64,000 bases of DNA from Prolixibacter sp. NT017 (GCF_009617875.1 NZ_BLAV01000001.1:2232001-2296000); one strand, 5' to 3'; positions 47,858 through 56,662 are shown, numbered from the stretch's first letter. Notes: generated from the letters alone by a model not told the origin. Program-made: numbers and translations.

Positions 47858-48691
47858 TTACTTTAAATTTGTCGATAATGATACTTCCTTAAAGGCCTCG
47901 AATTCCTCTAAATCATTTTCCCGCTTATTCATGATCATTTGAAAACTGTCGGGTCCCAGAATTAAATGAACCGGAGGGTTCTCCATGTTTGCCAGATTTA
48001 CTAATTCTCCAACCAATTTTTCCGGATCACCTGGTTGTCTCCCTGCTCTTTCAGCATAACTTTTATAAGTATTTCCACTTTCATATTCAGGAATCGGATT
48101 TTTTGCATAATTCAAAGAACCCTCGTCTAAAAAGTTCGTTCTGAAAGAACCTGTCAATACGACTGTAGGCTTGACATTAAGATGCTTTGCTTCCAAAGCC
48201 AATGCCTCTGTGAGCCCTACCATTGCAAATTTAGATGCAACATAACTCCCGATATTGGGTCCGGCAATATATCCCGCGGCAGAAGCTATATTTATAATAC
48301 GACCGGAACGCTGTTTCCTGAATTGTGCCATCGATGCTCTTATTACGTTTACTGTTCCAAACAAGTTCACATCCAATGCTTTTCTAAACTCTTCATCTGT
48401 CAATTCTTCCAAACTGCCGATATATGAGAAACCAGCATTGTTAACGATAACATCTAATCCACCAAAATATTTAACTGTGCGATCAATTGCATGCTTCGTT
48501 TCGTCACTATTCGTAATATCTAATTTCAAGGGAAGAAAATGATCGCTTTCTATACCGACGTTTGACCTTAAGGAAGGTAAGTTTCTTGATGTTGCCGCAA
48601 CCTTATAGCCCTTTTGTAATAATAATTTTGTTAGTAATAATCCCATTCCTTTTGAAGCTCCGGTGACAAACCATACTCTTTGATTATTCAT
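47858..48691 (-). CDS. short-chain dehydrogenase/reductase (classical SDR)
   Basis: The 277-aa oxidoreductase has the cofactor motif TGASKGMG, the structural NNAG motif, and catalytic Ser with Y-x3-K (ASAAGYIAGPNIGSYVASKFAM). I chose the ATG at 48691 (MNNQRVWFVTG). The frame extends 62 codons upstream without SDR character. The substrate is unknown. It follows the alpha/beta hydrolase gene on the same strand. Confidence 0.92.
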   Translation of the reverse strand: MNNQRVWFVTGASKGMGLLLTKLLLQKGYKVAATSRNLPSLRSNVGIESDHFLPLKLDITNSDETKHAIDRTVKYFGGLDVIVNNAGFSYIGSLEELTDEEFRKALDVNLFGTVNVIRASMAQFRKQRSGRIINIASAAGYIAGPNIGSYVASKFAMVGLTEALALEAKHLNVKPTVVLTGSFRTNFLDEGSLNYAKNPIPEYESGNTYKSYAERAGRQPGDPEKLVGELVNLANMENPPVHLILGPDSFQMIMNKRENDLEEFEAFKEVSLSTNLK

Positions 48692-48785
48692 ATCAATTAA
48701 TTCATTTTTTGTGTGAAATTTATGATTGTGGCAACAATGACTGGAGAGCGGATTATTTCGTATAAACAATCCGCTCTTTACATTA

Positions 48786-49748
48786 TCAGTATTTTTTGAA
48801 AAATTCGTCCACTTTGTCCATCGCAGGATCAAGGTACTTGTCAACATCATACAAATCCATGTGTGATGCTCCTTCAATTACCATCCATTCCTTTTCACCT
48901 GCGGCCATGTCATACACCTCTTTGTCCATGTCGCGCGTAAACGCTTCACTGCCCGCAATAACCAGAAACGGTGTAGTAAAGAACTTTGCCTGATTCATGA
49001 ATACTCTTGACGGGTCCACAGGCAAACCTACGGTCGGATAATCAGTCGAATAGTTAGGGCATTTGTCTTGTCCTGCCCTAAGGAAATAATACTCATATCC
49101 GTCTTTCATTGCTTTTGGTGCATTTTCAGGCGGAGGTAAAGGCATTCCGCCAAAAATAGGCGCGGTTTCATATTCACCGGTTTCGTAATATTTCTGTTTT
49201 GCTTCGGCTGCTGTTTGAAGCATTTTATCAAGTACTTCTTTCGGGTAAGCGCCAAACAAACTGGCTGCTGCATCAAAATTACCTACAAGTGTGGCCACTG
49301 CTTTTATGCGGGCATCACCAATGGCCACATTGCAGATGTAAGGCGCGCCGGCACAGGCTCCCAGACCATAAAACCGGTCTCTGTCAACAAATTTTAAAGT
49401 TCGCAGAAAGCTTATCGCATCAGTGGTGTTTGGAACCATGTTGTGAATTGATTCGTAGTTTCTGATTTCGCCCTCGCTATCACCAAAATTCCTGGGATCG
49501 AAAACAAAAAAGGCATAACCTTTTGCCGCGAGTTTATTGCCATAAGTTGCCCCGGTTTGCTCTTTTACCTGTGTGCCAACACGTGTGTATATAACGGTAG
49601 GATACTTTTGTTCGCTGTCAAATTCTTTTGGCAGATACAAATCCCCGGCCAGTTTATACCCCTGGCTCATAAAATAAACCCTGTTTCTTCCTTCCTTTAG
49701 CTGCTGATAATCCACAGCCAAAACTTCCTGATGATTGTTCATATTCAT
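48786..49748 (-). CDS. alpha/beta hydrolase with Cys at the nucleophile elbow
   Basis: The protein is 320 aa from ATG 49748 (or 318 aa from 49742). The upstream open stretch has no coding character. The alpha/beta hydrolase fold is seen in YPTVIYTRVGT, FFVFDPRNFGDSEGE (oxyanion/strand region), the elbow FYGLGACAGAPYIC, and a late histidine in WMVIEGASHMDLYDV. The elbow reads G-A-C-A-G, so the nucleophile seems to be Cys rather than Ser, as in dienelactone-hydrolase-like enzymes. The substrate is unknown. It is first in a hydrolase-SDR-AraC series. Confidence 0.88.
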   Translation of the reverse strand: MNMNNHQEVLAVDYQQLKEGRNRVYFMSQGYKLAGDLYLPKEFDSEQKYPTVIYTRVGTQVKEQTGATYGNKLAAKGYAFFVFDPRNFGDSEGEIRNYESIHNMVPNTTDAISFLRTLKFVDRDRFYGLGACAGAPYICNVAIGDARIKAVATLVGNFDAAASLFGAYPKEVLDKMLQTAAEAKQKYYETGEYETAPIFGGMPLPPPENAPKAMKDGYEYYFLRAGQDKCPNYSTDYPTVGLPVDPSRVFMNQAKFFTTPFLVIAGSEAFTRDMDKEVYDMAAGEKEWMVIEGASHMDLYDVDKYLDPAMDKVDEFFKKY

Positions 49749-49829
49749 TGTTTTTAAATTATGAAACAAAGTTGGGGCATTTAAAAAGCATGGCTGTGTC
49801 ACAATCTCATGGGATTGTGTTCAAATACA

Positions 49830-50054
49830 GGATTTATTCAAAATCTGTCATCTATTCCGAGAATAACAAATCGGGTGCTGTCGAAAGAATTAAAACATTT
49901 AGAAGAAAATGAACTGATTTCCCGAAAGGTTTATGACGACTATCCGGCAAGAATAGAATACACGCTTACGGATTACTGCCTTAGTGTTACCGAAGTATTG
50001 GAAGCAATGGAGAGCTGGGGAAAGCAGCACAGAGAGCTAATAAAGAAGAAATGA
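49830..50054 (+). pseudogene. HxlR-family regulator, 5'-truncated remnant
   Basis: Only the C-terminal two-thirds of an HxlR-type winged helix is present (SSIPRITNRVLSKELKHLEENELISRKVYDDYPARIEYTLTD..VLEAMESWGKQH). The usual N-terminal CPV..LGGKW part is missing, and bases before 49830 do not supply it. HxlR proteins sense reactive carbonyls. It lies divergently next to the hydrolase gene, which it may once have regulated. An ATG at 49809 could still give an 81-aa product. Confidence 0.7.
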
Positions 50055-50245
50055 ATTTCTGTAATTCCTCTCTTAATTAAATAACGGCTTTGTATTACGG
50101 ATGAGAAACAGTTTTGCTTAGGATAGTTCTAATGCTATTGATGAGTTTGTTAATGTTACCAATGAATACAGATAAATCGGCCTAGAGATATATAGTTATT
50201 ATTAAATGTCGACAGTTTTATTCTATAATTGTATGGCATTTTGTA

Positions 50246-50365
50246 TGGTCTCTTTGCCCTGAGGGGCAACAAACTTTCCATTCACATAAATCTTATTAAC
50301 GACTTTCATTACGATAAACTTTTAAATAAAACATTGATTGAATTGCCAGGTACAAATTTCGCCTG
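50246..50365 (-). pseudogene. fragment: start of aldehyde dehydrogenase gene and leader
   Basis: On the minus strand this matches 43957-44075: the leader (..TTTTAAATAAAACATTG region) and the first codons MKVVNKIYVNGKFVAPQGKET, then a stop. It is fused at about 50340 to the tail of an SDR gene. It is a duplicated, broken copy. Confidence 0.8.
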
Positions 50366-50826
50366 TTTCCGGATTTGTTTCTTCGCAGAAAAATGTGCCT
50401 GTCGGTCCAGTCATTGATAGTTTCTATTACAATATCCAATATCTTTGACCTAAGAAGTTTGGCATTTTCGCTTTCAGTCAATTGCATTCCAAGGTTTAAG
50501 AATGCTCTAAAATTAAAAAGTCCTAATTGAGTTGTTTTGCTCGGGACATTTATGACATGATCAAATTGTAACTTTAATTCTTTTAGCTGTTTACCCTTAC
50601 TTAAAATATATCCATTGTGCTTTAATTCCTGGTCAAAATTTTCAAGATATCTTTTAACAGTTCTTTCATCAACTCCATAAAATTCAGCAACCATTTGGAT
50701 AGTAAATCTATATTCACCTTCAAATAGCATTCCTGGAATACCGATATATTCCTGAATTTTTCCAAGTGCAAATCTGTTATTCAGGATATTCTGTCTATCA
50801 ATAGTTGAATTTGTTAAATTTTTCAT
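50296..50826 (-). pseudogene. RhuM-like DNA-binding protein fused out of frame to SDR tail
   Basis: The first ~142 codons encode a recognisable DNA-binding protein N-terminus (NRFALGKIQEYIGIPGMLFEGEYRFTIQMVAEFYGVDERTVKRYLENFDQEL..LRSKILDIVIETIN). From about 50415 down, the frame reads through DNA homologous to the SDR 3' end at 54957-55020 in another frame (giving DWTDRHIFLRRNKSGNR), then through the aldehyde dehydrogenase leader. Full-length relatives continue after ETIN, so the gene is broken. The chimeric frame may still be translated. Confidence 0.7.
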
Positions 50827-50873
50827 TTCTCACCTTTTTTCAAAGATCCACATTCTATATAATGTTGCTTTCA

Positions 50874-50985
50874 CAACGAGTTGTAACGCAGCTGTAAATG
50901 CAATGCACATATTTTTTATAGATCGTTATGGAAAGGTGTTCTTTCTACTGTCGTTAAGTTCGACTAAATTAACAAAATATTCCAA
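50874..50985. repeat. intergenic repeat family TAG, copy 3
   Basis: Fullest copy: TAACGCAGCTGTAAATGCAA, TTTTTTATAGATCG, GGAAAGGTGTTCTTTC, CGTCGTTAAG, then TTCGACTAAATTAACAAAAT. The last module also occurs at 32726-32750 and 35237-35268. Confidence 0.65.
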
Positions 50986-51126
50986 CGAATGTACCCGGCG
51001 TACGGAGGCGCTCTATGTGTTTTTCCGGGAGGCTTTTTTACAAATCAGATTCGTCATATCTGTCTCCACGGATGGTTGGCAATGAAATCACGATAAATTC
51101 TGATTCCCGAAAAGCTTTATAAACTG

Positions 51127-51161
51127 AAAAAGCCATACCTAAAATCTGGTATGGCTTTTTT
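51127..51161. terminator. bidirectional terminator hairpin
   Basis: AAAAAGCCATAC pairs with GTATGGCTTTTT around a 9-nt loop. T-runs exist on both strands, so it can end the epimerase transcript (minus strand) and any plus-strand read-through. Confidence 0.85.
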
Positions 51162-51180
51162 AATCAAATTCAACGAAAAA

Positions 51181-52071
51181 CTAAAAATAGTTTTTTCGCA
51201 AGTCCTCCAACAGACCTGGATGGCCAGGTTCCCATCCCAATTGTTCGCGTGTTTCATCTATCTTTACGGCACTTTCAAAAGAGATAAAATAACTCATCCA
51301 ACTGTAGTATTCTTTTGCTTCTTCGGGTGAAATCGATTTTACCGGAAGGTCAAGTTTTTCGCCAGTCAGTTGCGCCAGTTCGCGCATCGTGATTCCTGCA
51401 TCGCCGGCTGCGTTGTAACGGGCGCCGACTGCCGACTGTTCGAGTGCCAGACGAAATAACCGGGCGGCATCCAACCGATGTACAGCCGACCAACGATTAC
51501 TTCCGTCTCCCACATAAGCTGCAAATCCTTTCTGTTTAGCCGTTTCAACGATGATTAATCCAAAGCCTGCCCGAAATCCCCTGTCATAAGTGCCGTGTAC
51601 ACTCGGAGCCAACCGCACAATTGATGCATGAACGCCGGCTTCGGCCAGCGACATCATCGCACTTTCGGAGAAACGGGGCGACTCTTTCGGCGCAACTGAA
51701 TCTTCAGTAATCCACCCGTCAATTAGTGGTAAGCCTAACGTTCCGCCAGTTATAACAATCGGTTTATCCGTTCCTTTAAGGGCGTTTCCCATTGCTTCGA
51801 TGGCCGCCTTGTCAGCTGCAGCCGATTTATCAAATTGGGTAAAATCATGACTAAAAGCAGTGTGTATCACTCCGTCGCTTTGCGTTGCTCCCTCTTTTAA
51901 AATATCCAGATCTTCCAACGCCCCCCTCAAAACGGTGGCACCTGCCTCCTCTACCATCCGGGCCGATTCTGCCGAACGGGCCAGTCCCAAAACTTCGTGG
52001 CCTGCGTCCAGCAATTCTTTCACAACGGCTGAACCAATAAATCCGGATGCCCCGGTTACAAATACTTTCAT
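51181..52071 (-). CDS. NAD-dependent epimerase/dehydratase family (extended SDR)
   Basis: The 296-aa protein starts with the cofactor motif VTGASGFIGSAVVKELLDAGHEVLGLAR and follows the atypical/extended SDR pattern (ALEDLDILKEGATQSDGVIHTAF; IVITGGTLGLPL; RWSAVHRLDAARLFRLALE; RYNAAGD). The usual Y-x3-K is not evident, which is common in the NmrA/epimerase-like branch. The substrate is unknown. It is divergent from a Crp/Fnr-type regulator with palindromes in between. Confidence 0.9.
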   Translation of the reverse strand: MKVFVTGASGFIGSAVVKELLDAGHEVLGLARSAESARMVEEAGATVLRGALEDLDILKEGATQSDGVIHTAFSHDFTQFDKSAAADKAAIEAMGNALKGTDKPIVITGGTLGLPLIDGWITEDSVAPKESPRFSESAMMSLAEAGVHASIVRLAPSVHGTYDRGFRAGFGLIIVETAKQKGFAAYVGDGSNRWSAVHRLDAARLFRLALEQSAVGARYNAAGDAGITMRELAQLTGEKLDLPVKSISPEEAKEYYSWMSYFISFESAVKIDETREQLGWEPGHPGLLEDLRKNYF

Positions 52072-52128
52072 ACTTTTGTTTTTTAGTTAATGAAATCTAC
52101 AGACAAATTTCCCTTTTTACCGGTCCTC

Positions 52129-52159
52129 GGAGCAAGGTCATATGACGCAATTTTGCTCC
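52129..52159. promoter_or_regulatory. nested palindromes between epimerase and Crp-type regulator
   Basis: A perfect 10-bp palindrome GTCATATGAC (52137-52146) lies within a 7-bp inverted repeat GGAGCAA/TTGCTCC (52129-52135, 52153-52159). A -7-like CAATTTTG (52148-52155) overlaps for the regulator gene, and CAAATTTC (GAAATTTG on the minus strand, 52104-52111) lies 25 bp away on the epimerase side. Likely operator for the Crp/Fnr-type protein. Confidence 0.5.
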
Positions 52160-52200
52160 CATCGGATTAAAATTTATATTTCACCTTCATTTCTGCGTTT

Positions 52201-52782
52201 ATGTTTGAACTGTTTGAGCAATACATTAAGAAAACCATCCCGGAATTGACGGAAGACGAAATACGGCTAATGGAAAGCCGATGTTCCGTTCGGAAGCTCC
52301 GCAGAAAAGAGTTCCTGTTGCGCGAAGGCGAAATATGTAATGAAAAAGCATTCGTGACGAAAGGGCTGTTCCGTACATTTAGTGTAGGAGAAAACGGGGC
52401 CGAACATATCCTGCGTTTTATCGATGCCGGCAACTGGCTCATCGACCCGGAAAGCTACTTCAAAGAACAACCGGCAAAATACAACATTGATGCAATTGAA
52501 CCCACCCAGGTAGTATTGTTTCACCGCGCGGATTTTCATTATCTGAACGAACAAATTCCCCACCTGGGCAAGTATAATCAGGACCTCTTTAAGGAGAGTG
52601 TTCTGACACTGCAAGACCAATTGCACATGACTATTAGCGGAACATCCGAGGAGAAATACCTGCACTTCATCGAAACCCATCCCGACATTTACCAACGGAT
52701 TCCCCTACACATGGTCGCTTCTTATCTTGGACTTTCGAGAGAAACACTTACCAGGATAAGGCAGGGAATGGCCGGCAAATAA
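52201..52782 (+). CDS. Crp/Fnr-family transcription regulator
   Basis: The 193-aa protein has an N-terminal cyclic-nucleotide-binding-like barrel (RKEFLLREGEICNEKAFVTKGLFRTFSV..) and a short C-terminal helix-turn-helix (IPLHMVASYLGLSRETLTRIRQG). No clear cAMP-binding arginine/serine cassette or Fnr cysteines are seen, so the ligand is unknown. It is divergent from the epimerase gene by 129 bp, with palindromes between, and probably controls that gene and itself. Confidence 0.9.
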   Translation: MFELFEQYIKKTIPELTEDEIRLMESRCSVRKLRRKEFLLREGEICNEKAFVTKGLFRTFSVGENGAEHILRFIDAGNWLIDPESYFKEQPAKYNIDAIEPTQVVLFHRADFHYLNEQIPHLGKYNQDLFKESVLTLQDQLHMTISGTSEEKYLHFIETHPDIYQRIPLHMVASYLGLSRETLTRIRQGMAGK

Positions 52783-53670
52783 GATATGAAAGCCTGGCCA
52801 TTGAGAAAATAAATGATTTTTTCACCAATGAGGCAATCAACTATTCAAGGTAACTGCCTGGTAAAACTTATTGTTTCCATTTGGATGACGCTTCATCTGT
52901 TATTGTTTGTACTCTCACAATCTCCAGCGACAGCATAAAAGCAAACTTGCTCCCTATTAACATGTTTCCCGCCATTATACTTTTATTCATTAAAAACCCC
53001 CATAATTTGGGTTTATTCTTTATCAAAACATTATTCGAATAGATAACGACAACGGAATAAAACAGCAAGCTTGTATTTCTGATTTTTATTAGTCCGTGAT
53101 GTCTTTTTGAAGCACTCGTCACTAAGCTGCAGGGATTTTAACTTTAAAAATATTTAGATTTAGGTATTCAGCATCCCAATATTTGCATCAAAATAAGAAA
53201 CTCTAATAAAATAGTTCCCTGCTCTTCCGACCTATGCAGAGACAAGTCAAAGTGCTCCTGCTACCCGCGTCATGGTTTTGTTTTTTCCGGCCCGCTTTCC
53301 AAAATCCCCGCACAAAACCATTCCCGCTTTCTCCTGCCCTGTGAAATATGCAACTGATTTCACGGGGTCTGCCCTGTCAATCCCGAGACTTCGGGAACAG
53401 GATCACACACTTATCGTCTTATGGTGATTTAGGGAGATTGATTGGAAAGAGATACCAGGGATTTTTTTTACCGTAGGGAATTGCTGAGTTCAGAAAGCAT
53501 GTTCCGGAGAAATACAGAACCTTAATATGTTTCAGGCAAAATCACAAATGGAAACACTGAAATTTAAAAGTTTTTGTTAAATTAGCATCCACTGACAGAC
53601 AGACACTTGAGACAAATCACCCTATATAACATGACGGAGGCCCCCAATTGCCTGCGGAAAATTTTGAGAG
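52783..53670. other. intergenic stretch, no accepted gene
   Basis: An 84-codon frame at 52868-53122 (minus) lacks any recognisable feature and is not called. 53233-53430 is related to the repeat at 41399-41480 and includes small hairpins such as CCCGAGACTTCGGG. The rest is unassigned. Confidence 0.5.
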
Positions 53671-54231
53671 ATGGAATTACAGGCTATTCAAAGTAAAATA
53701 TACGAAATACGCGGCCAACAGGTCATGTTGGATAGAGGTCTCGCTGAAATGTATGGCGTAGAAACACGTGTACTAAATCAGGCCGTTAAGCGCAATATCG
53801 AAAGGTTTCCTGAAGATTTTATGTTTCAATTAACGGATGAAGAATTTATGAATTGGAAATCACAAATTGTGATAACCAATTCTGTTAATATGGGGTTAAG
53901 ACGTAAACCTTACGCTTTTACAGAATTAGGAGTAGCCATGTTAAGTAGTGTACTCAACTCAAAAATGGCAATTCAGATAAATATGGGCATAATGCGCGCC
54001 TTTGTTTCTGTCCGACAATATATACTCCAGGCTTCTCCTTCATCCCTTTCCCATGAATTGGCAGAATTTAAGGAACGTATAAAGGCCCTGGAAGAGATCA
54101 GTGAAGAAAATGAAGAGAAGTTCGATGACATCTATATTGCCTTAACCCAACTGGCCATGAAACAAAAACTTGCAGCTGGCCCCCGCAATCCCATAGGTTT
54201 CAAAAAACCAGGGAACGAATCTGATTCCTGA
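53671..54231 (+). CDS. ORF6N domain-containing DNA-binding protein
   Basis: The 186-aa protein has an N-terminal ORF6N domain ([76 protein letters not shown]). A coiled segment follows ([33 protein letters not shown]). ORF6N proteins derive from phage antirepressors and are common in Bacteroidota genomes, where their role is not settled. It is complete here, unlike the KilA-N fragments nearby. Confidence 0.9.
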   Translation: MELQAIQSKIYEIRGQQVMLDRGLAEMYGVETRVLNQAVKRNIERFPEDFMFQLTDEEFMNWKSQIVITNSVNMGLRRKPYAFTELGVAMLSSVLNSKMAIQINMGIMRAFVSVRQYILQASPSSLSHELAEFKERIKALEEISEENEEKFDDIYIALTQLAMKQKLAAGPRNPIGFKKPGNESDS

Positions 54232-54458
54232 GTTCCACAAAAGATAAATACAAGTTCCCCTGAAGTGGGAAAAATCCTTGCGCGAGAGGATGAGGATTTC
54301 CTAACATGAAAATGAGCAACCGGTACTTGAAGATTGATTTTGCACCGTAGAGAATTTAGAATGATCGTGTAGGAGGCGAGCAAATATTTTGTTTCCTACA
54401 AGATGTAATCCTATTAATTACTGGCTTTCTTCGGCTAGATAATCTCCGTTCAGCTTTC

Positions 54459-54659
54459 TTAATAGTCCCTGGGCTCATTCTTTTTCTCAAGTAGCGAGAT
54501 GATGGAGAAAATGATTGTTAATGTACACACCGCTACGATAAGATAATCAAAGCTTCCCCACTCATTGTAGTCTCTTTCCTGAAATCGCACAGCAATTAAA
54601 GCAGCCGAGCCCAACATAAGCAGATAAGACTGACCTGCCGGTAACTTCTTTTTACTCAT
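54459..54659 (-). CDS. small membrane protein
   Basis: The 66-aa protein has two hydrophobic helices (about residues 10-23 and 38-58) and a charged C-terminal tail (LEKKNEPRDY). No family is recognised. It stands alone between the ORF6N gene and an SDR gene. Confidence 0.65.
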   Translation of the reverse strand: MSKKKLPAGQSYLLMLGSAALIAVRFQERDYNEWGSFDYLIVAVCTLTIIFSIISLLEKKNEPRDY

Positions 54660-54956
54660 CTCAGCGTTCTCTTTTAAATGCTTGCCAACGATCGTGTATA
54701 TAACATTTATAAAGCATTATATTCAGAGTCCGTTGTCCATTTTTCACTAAAGGATTAGTATTTTACTTCATCATTTTATCAGTCCCAGCAAGTTAGCAAA
54801 AAAATTTGTTAGGAAAGTACGATGAGCGAGAAGCTGATGCAGGCGGATACCCGGTACTTTTGGAACAAGCCCAAAAGTACCGGGCACTACAGGAGGTAAA
54901 CCATTCGTCCTTTCCGCTAAAGGTAGTCTCCCCTTAAGACATTGTTTAATGTTAAA
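54660..54956. other. intergenic stretch with repeat-like pieces
   Basis: Contains TTGCCAACGATCGTGTATATAACA (54684-54707, written here in full only as a position guide up to GTATATAACA) and AGCAAGTTAGCAAAAAAATT (54786-54805), which resemble the intergenic repeat modules. No gene seen. Confidence 0.4.
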
Positions 54957-55694
54957 TTACCAGGGAATTTCGCCTGTTTCCGGATTTGTTTCTTCGCAGA
55001 AAAATTTGCCTGTCGGTCCGTCCTGGTCAATCACAGCAAATTTTACAATTCGCTTTGCTGCATCTTCAACAGTGCCAATTCCCCGATTGTTATTAAAATC
55101 GGTTTTGGTAAATCCCGGGCTTACCGCATTTACTTTAAAGTTGGTGTCACGCAACTCATAAGCAAGATTGATGGTATACATATTCAGAGCTGCTTTTGAA
55201 GAAAGATATACGGCGCCCTTAAACGTGTAATATTTGTAGTTGGGGTCGGTATGTAAGGTAAGAGAACCTTGACTTGAACTCACATTTACGATACGTGGTT
55301 CATGCGAATTTTGCAATAAATCCATAAAAGCCTGTGTAACTCTAACAACACCATAAACATTAACTTCGTATGCAGCTTTAAATTGGTCGATGCTTGCTTT
55401 GAGCGCTGTTTGTGGCATGCCTCCGCTAATTCCTGCATTGTTGATTAAAACATCCAATATCTCGCTTTTTTTGCCGACTTCTAACCGTGCATTCTTTACT
55501 GAATCTTCGTCGGTCACGTCTATTGGAATAACTTCTGCATTCGTTAATCCTTCAGATTTTAGTCGTTCCAGGGCCTTCTGTCCGTTTTCAAAACTTCGGC
55601 TTCCCAGGTAAACGTAATATCCTTTTTGTAATAGCTGTCTGGCCGTTTCAAAGCCTATGCCTTTATTCGCTCCTGTTATGAATGCTTTCTTCAT
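54957..55694 (-). CDS. short-chain dehydrogenase/reductase (classical SDR)
   Basis: The 245-aa enzyme from ATG 55694 (MKKAFITGANKGIGFETARQ) has the TGxxxGIG cofactor motif, NNAG, a Ser strand (IVNVSSSQGSL) and catalytic Y-x3-K (YLSSKAALNMY). A longer start would add 13 residues without SDR character. Its promoter carries a TTTACCATTTGGTAAA palindrome shared with the upstream Crp-type gene. The substrate is unknown. Its 3' end recurs as a fragment at about 50350-50412. Confidence 0.92.
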   Translation of the reverse strand: MKKAFITGANKGIGFETARQLLQKGYYVYLGSRSFENGQKALERLKSEGLTNAEVIPIDVTDEDSVKNARLEVGKKSEILDVLINNAGISGGMPQTALKASIDQFKAAYEVNVYGVVRVTQAFMDLLQNSHEPRIVNVSSSQGSLTLHTDPNYKYYTFKGAVYLSSKAALNMYTINLAYELRDTNFKVNAVSPGFTKTDFNNNRGIGTVEDAAKRIVKFAVIDQDGPTGKFFCEETNPETGEIPW

Positions 55695-55721
55695 TTCATT
55701 TTGTTTTAAAATTCGATACCG

Positions 55722-55766
55722 CAAAGTTGCCACAGCTCATCATGAAAGCATTTACCATTTGGTAAA
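55722..55766 (-). promoter_or_regulatory. SDR promoter with Crp-type operator
   Basis: The palindrome TTTACCATTTGGTAAA (55751-55766) has 7-bp arms and a 2-nt centre. On the minus strand CAACTTTG (55729-55722), one base off TAnnTTTG, begins 21 nt after it. The operator thus covers the -33 region. Confidence 0.6.
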
Positions 55767-55774
55767 AAGCGATG

Positions 55775-56335
55775 TTAGTGGATATTCTTTCTTATTCTAC
55801 TCAATGACTGTTGTGTAATTCCCAGGTAGGAAGCAATGTATGAAAGCGGGACACGATTGGTCAGCGTGGGAAATTTCTCTAAAAATGTCAGGTAACGTGT
55901 TGTGGCATCTTGGGCAACTAAGGAACTTCTTCGATCCAATTTCTCCGTTAACCCTTTTTGACGTATCTTATTCACAATCTCATCCCAACCGACTATTGTA
56001 TTGGAAAGTTCGTTCCAATCGGGTTGAGAAAATATTATGAGTTTACAATCTGTAATGGCTTGAATGTATTCCGTCATAGGTTCGCCCTTGTACGGGTTGG
56101 CAAACAGGTGATTTTCGTCGATAAAATACTTGGTGATTTCATCGCCTTTATTGTTGTAATAACAAATACGCACAATACCTTCCCGAATGTAGACAACCTC
56201 GTTAAACATCTTTCCTGCTTCTACCAAATATTCATTTTTGGGAAGTTCCTTTTCCGTTGCTTTTCTTGAAATCAGTTCGATCTGCTGTTTGTTCAAGGTA
56301 CCAAACTGCAATATATAGTCTATCAATTCTTTCAT
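55775..56335 (-). CDS. Crp/Fnr-family transcription regulator
   Basis: The protein is 186 aa from ATG 56335 (MKELIDYILQFG); an ATG at 56356 would add seven residues. It has an N-terminal cNMP-binding-like domain (ELPKNEYLVEAGKMFNEVVYIREGIVRICYYNNKGDEITKYF) and a C-terminal helix-turn-helix (VPLSYIASYLGITQQSLSRIRK). A TAACTTTG -7 element ends 5 nt before the 56335 start, which would make the mRNA nearly leaderless. The same palindrome sits in its promoter and in that of the SDR gene downstream, so it likely regulates both. Confidence 0.9.
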   Translation of the reverse strand: MKELIDYILQFGTLNKQQIELISRKATEKELPKNEYLVEAGKMFNEVVYIREGIVRICYYNNKGDEITKYFIDENHLFANPYKGEPMTEYIQAITDCKLIIFSQPDWNELSNTIVGWDEIVNKIRQKGLTEKLDRRSSLVAQDATTRYLTFLEKFPTLTNRVPLSYIASYLGITQQSLSRIRKNIH

Positions 56336-56340
56336 TGATA

Positions 56341-56384
56341 CAAAGTTAGCAAGCATTATTTGTAAAGATTTACCATTTGGTAAA
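56341..56384 (-). promoter_or_regulatory. autoregulated promoter of Crp-type gene
   Basis: TTTACCATTTGGTAAA (56369-56384), identical over 20 bp to the copy at 55750-55769, is followed after 20 nt on the minus strand by TAACTTTG (56348-56341), an exact TAnnTTTG. Spacing equals that at the SDR promoter to within one base. Confidence 0.65.
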
Positions 56385-56406
56385 AAGTCGGGCTATTCAG
56401 TCTTTT

Positions 56407-56480
56407 AATATGGCCTGTAACGCAGTTGGAACTGTCATGGTTAAATTTTTCTATGTTCTGGTAGAAAGGTGTTACATATG
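56407..56480. repeat. intergenic repeat family TAG, copy 4
   Basis: Diverged copy: TGTAACGCAGTTGGAACTGT, TTTTTCTATGTTCTGG, AGAAAGGTGTTACAT. Confidence 0.5.
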
Positions 56481-56662
56481 GTTTTACATGTACTTTTGCC
56501 CGCGCCACGGTTTTGCTCTTTCCTGCCCAAATCCCCGACACCTCACACAAAACCGTTCTTTAAAGAACAAAATCAGAACAGTTTTTACAAAGGTGCTGTC
56601 CACTCGTCTACTCTTTTCAATTTAGAACTTGTTAGTGCCTGCTCTTCACTTTTAAAATTTTA

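Noticed and set aside
52868..53122. An 84-codon minus-strand frame
   Set aside because: No domain, signal peptide or operon context. The composition matches surrounding non-coding DNA.
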